The notes below the pieces were generated by a model, which ran no database searches, had not been told where the DNA came from, and saw only the letters and a list, made by a program, of their open reading frames with translations. A program made the position numbers and the translations under genes. 21,859 nt of DNA from Lingula anatina (lineage: Eukaryota; Brachiopoda; Lingulata; Lingulida; Lingulidae), in contig NW_019775713.1 in assembly GCF_001039355.2 (NCBI RefSeq), positions 872,032-893,890 on the forward strand, given 5' to 3'. Numbering within the stretch: the first letter of the stretch is position 1; every line of letters starts with the position of its first letter. Of the stretch, positions 20,166 through 21,859 are shown piece by piece.

Positions 20166-21859
20166 GTAAGACAATATGATTAACTAACCTCCTCAACAGA
20201 ATAACAGCTGACATATTGTGGGAAGATAAAAATGAAACTGATTTATGAAAAAAATGTGAATCGCCTAACCTGGGTAGATTTGATATCGAAACTGACTGAG
20301 GAAAGCTGAGAGAGACGTGCAGTATTAGAGTCTGCAAATGATGCAACGTCGATACCCCCATAAACCAAAGCTGGATCTCTCTACCATATTTTGTTAAAAG
20401 TTTAATGATTGAATTTTTTGTAGCAATATACTTTTATACTCTGATACTACGGGGCTGTAAAGAGAACAATTCACTATAATTATTCAAAATTACTTAGATA
20501 CAAGATTGTTAATATAATATTATTCATAAGTATAAAATGAAAAAAGTTTTTTTTTTTTCTACATATTATAAAATCATATTCTAAAAAGGGAACACAAGGT
20601 GTTATGTTTGTATACGATATGATATGATTAATAAGTCCACGGTCTTTCAGACCCGATTTATTTATACTTGGGTACCGGGGCAAGCAAACACTCGAAATTC
20701 CGGTCTAATTGTTCGGAGGCGTTTTTAAAAGAGCAAGTTACGATAATCACGAATCTGTCAATACCCGCACAATCTGAGCCTCATGAGACTTCTCTGGCCC
20801 GCTAAGCTGTTTATAAGTAAATAAAATTTCAATGGAAAACACAGAAATTACACTGCGATATTCCGACTGATCCGTTTATCGTGTGATTAATTGGTCTTCG
20901 CTTTGAAATCCGCGCTGCATTTGATTGTGAGTATTAAAACCACCTTAATAGAAATTACCGCATGATTTGTAACGGTGTTGCCAAGAAGACGTCTGATTAT
21001 GCTTTCGACTACTGTAGCGTTCTTAGCCTTTTATGTCGAGGAGCTCGGAGAAGGTACACCTTTCTTTGGTCTGTTAACGTCGACATGTCGAAATTTTGAT
21101 ACGGTAAGTTTTCTATATCTTACCCGATGCAGCAAGGTAAAGGATTTTGCATATCTTTGTGATAAAAAGATTTTGGATATCTCAAAATACGATTAGTATT
21201 TTTAATGAAAACACTGTTTGGTAGTCTGTTGTGGATACGCGCGACAGTAGTTTCTTGAGGTTTGGATAACGTTGATATCAGCATAAATATAACCACGGAC
21301 GTTTTATCAACAACATAAAAAATATGCATATAAAAAACCATGAGTGTGAATTTTAGGAGAAGGGAGTAAAGAACGAGAGAGGGCGTACATTTTGTAGGTG
21401 TAAGTTTGGATGATATTTTCATCTTTTTCAGTGCGATGCTTATTTTTCATCCAGTTAACAATAAGAATTTTAAAATTAAACCGAAAGCGTTTCAAAGCCA
21501 AGCCAAGCAATGCAATATTCATAGGGGCGCTTCTTGTAATTTAGTTTATTTTTGTTTGATTTAGCACCTCCGCGATTTTTGGTTTGTTTTCTCTCGCACT
21601 CTGTCGTTTTCTTCTCTTCGGTGACACCTGCGTTCCTCGCAGTGCAGAACGAGTAGCGACTTTAGTGAGATTTGTAACAGTCGAGTGGTTAATTATAGAG
21701 ATCAGTTAAGAACTTTGAGCATTCCAAGCTCTTTCCCCCTTCTCTCTCTCTCTTCATACACCTGGCGGCGTACAGGTGTGCCTAATTCTAGAAATACAGA
21801 TTCAGGGCTCGTGATAGACAACACGCAAGACTGTTGTCAAGTCCCTATGAACCAGGCCT
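20166..21859 (+). other. Probable first intron of the unidentified gene; no further exon assigned
   Basis: No exon with recognisable coding features was found. A doubtful candidate is 20999-21103: an ATG-starting open stretch of 35 codons (MLSTTVAFLAFYVEELGEG...) ending at a good donor ACG|GTAAGT, which could be an alternative first exon. Near the right edge there are three CACCTG/CAGGTG E-boxes (21625-21630, 21759-21764, 21773-21778), the last two forming an inverted pair with 7-bp arms. Confidence 0.35.

Overview
The window is a piece of animal nuclear DNA. It is AT-rich, carries several microsatellites and short inverted-repeat elements, and its genes are split by short introns with GT..AG borders. 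The four recognisable proteins are ordinary metazoan housekeeping proteins. Their divergence from the human versions (as I remember those) and the compact introns suggest an invertebrate, possibly a mollusc or another lophotrochozoan; that placement is inference and is not decided by the sequence. I see no bacterial, plasmid or viral genes, no CRISPR array and no complete tRNA or rRNA gene.

Layout: (1) 1-1123, minus strand: the first four coding exons of a DEAD-box RNA helicase of the DDX31 type, running off the left edge before the helicase core. (2) 1124-1770: a 647-bp head-to-head intergenic region with an ETS/GABP-type motif. (3) 1771-4539, plus strand: a complete five-exon ZCCHC9 gene (254 aa, four CCHC zinc knuckles). 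(4) 4540-6750: tail-to-tail flank of ZCCHC9 and DOLPP1, holding one copy of a short DNA transposon with 5-bp target duplications. (5) 6751-11325, minus strand: a complete eight-exon DOLPP1 gene (dolichyl-diphosphate phosphatase, 247 aa) with all PAP2 motifs. (6) 11326-11606: a 281-bp head-to-head intergenic region with an NRF1-like palindrome. (7) 11607-15954, plus strand: a complete nine-exon QTRT1 gene (queuine tRNA-ribosyltransferase catalytic subunit, 396 aa) with its nucleophile, base-binding and zinc residues. (8) 15955-about 19440: QTRT1 3' flank and then AT-rich DNA with GA repeats and no gene I can support. (9) About 19440-20165: CpG-richer, promoter-like DNA ending in a short probable first coding exon (ATG 20099, donor at 20166) of an unidentified plus-strand gene whose remainder lies beyond the window. 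(10) 20166-21859: probably its first intron, with one doubtful exon candidate and an E-box cluster.

The genes form two divergent pairs, DDX31/ZCCHC9 and DOLPP1/QTRT1. Each pair probably shares a bidirectional promoter, a usual arrangement for broadly expressed genes. Their roles are ribosome biogenesis, a nuclear RNA-binding zinc-knuckle protein, recycling of the N-glycosylation lipid carrier, and tRNA anticodon modification. All exon joins below were checked by hand for reading phase and add up to intact frames.

I did not find a new multi-gene system. The observations most worth a second look are non-coding: a short transposon family with two copies each flanked by a perfect 5-bp duplication, a 23-bp-stem hairpin in a DOLPP1 intron that pairs fully (with one G-U) only in the sense RNA, two further short inverted-repeat elements in QTRT1 introns, and the unassigned promoter and first exon near 20 kb.
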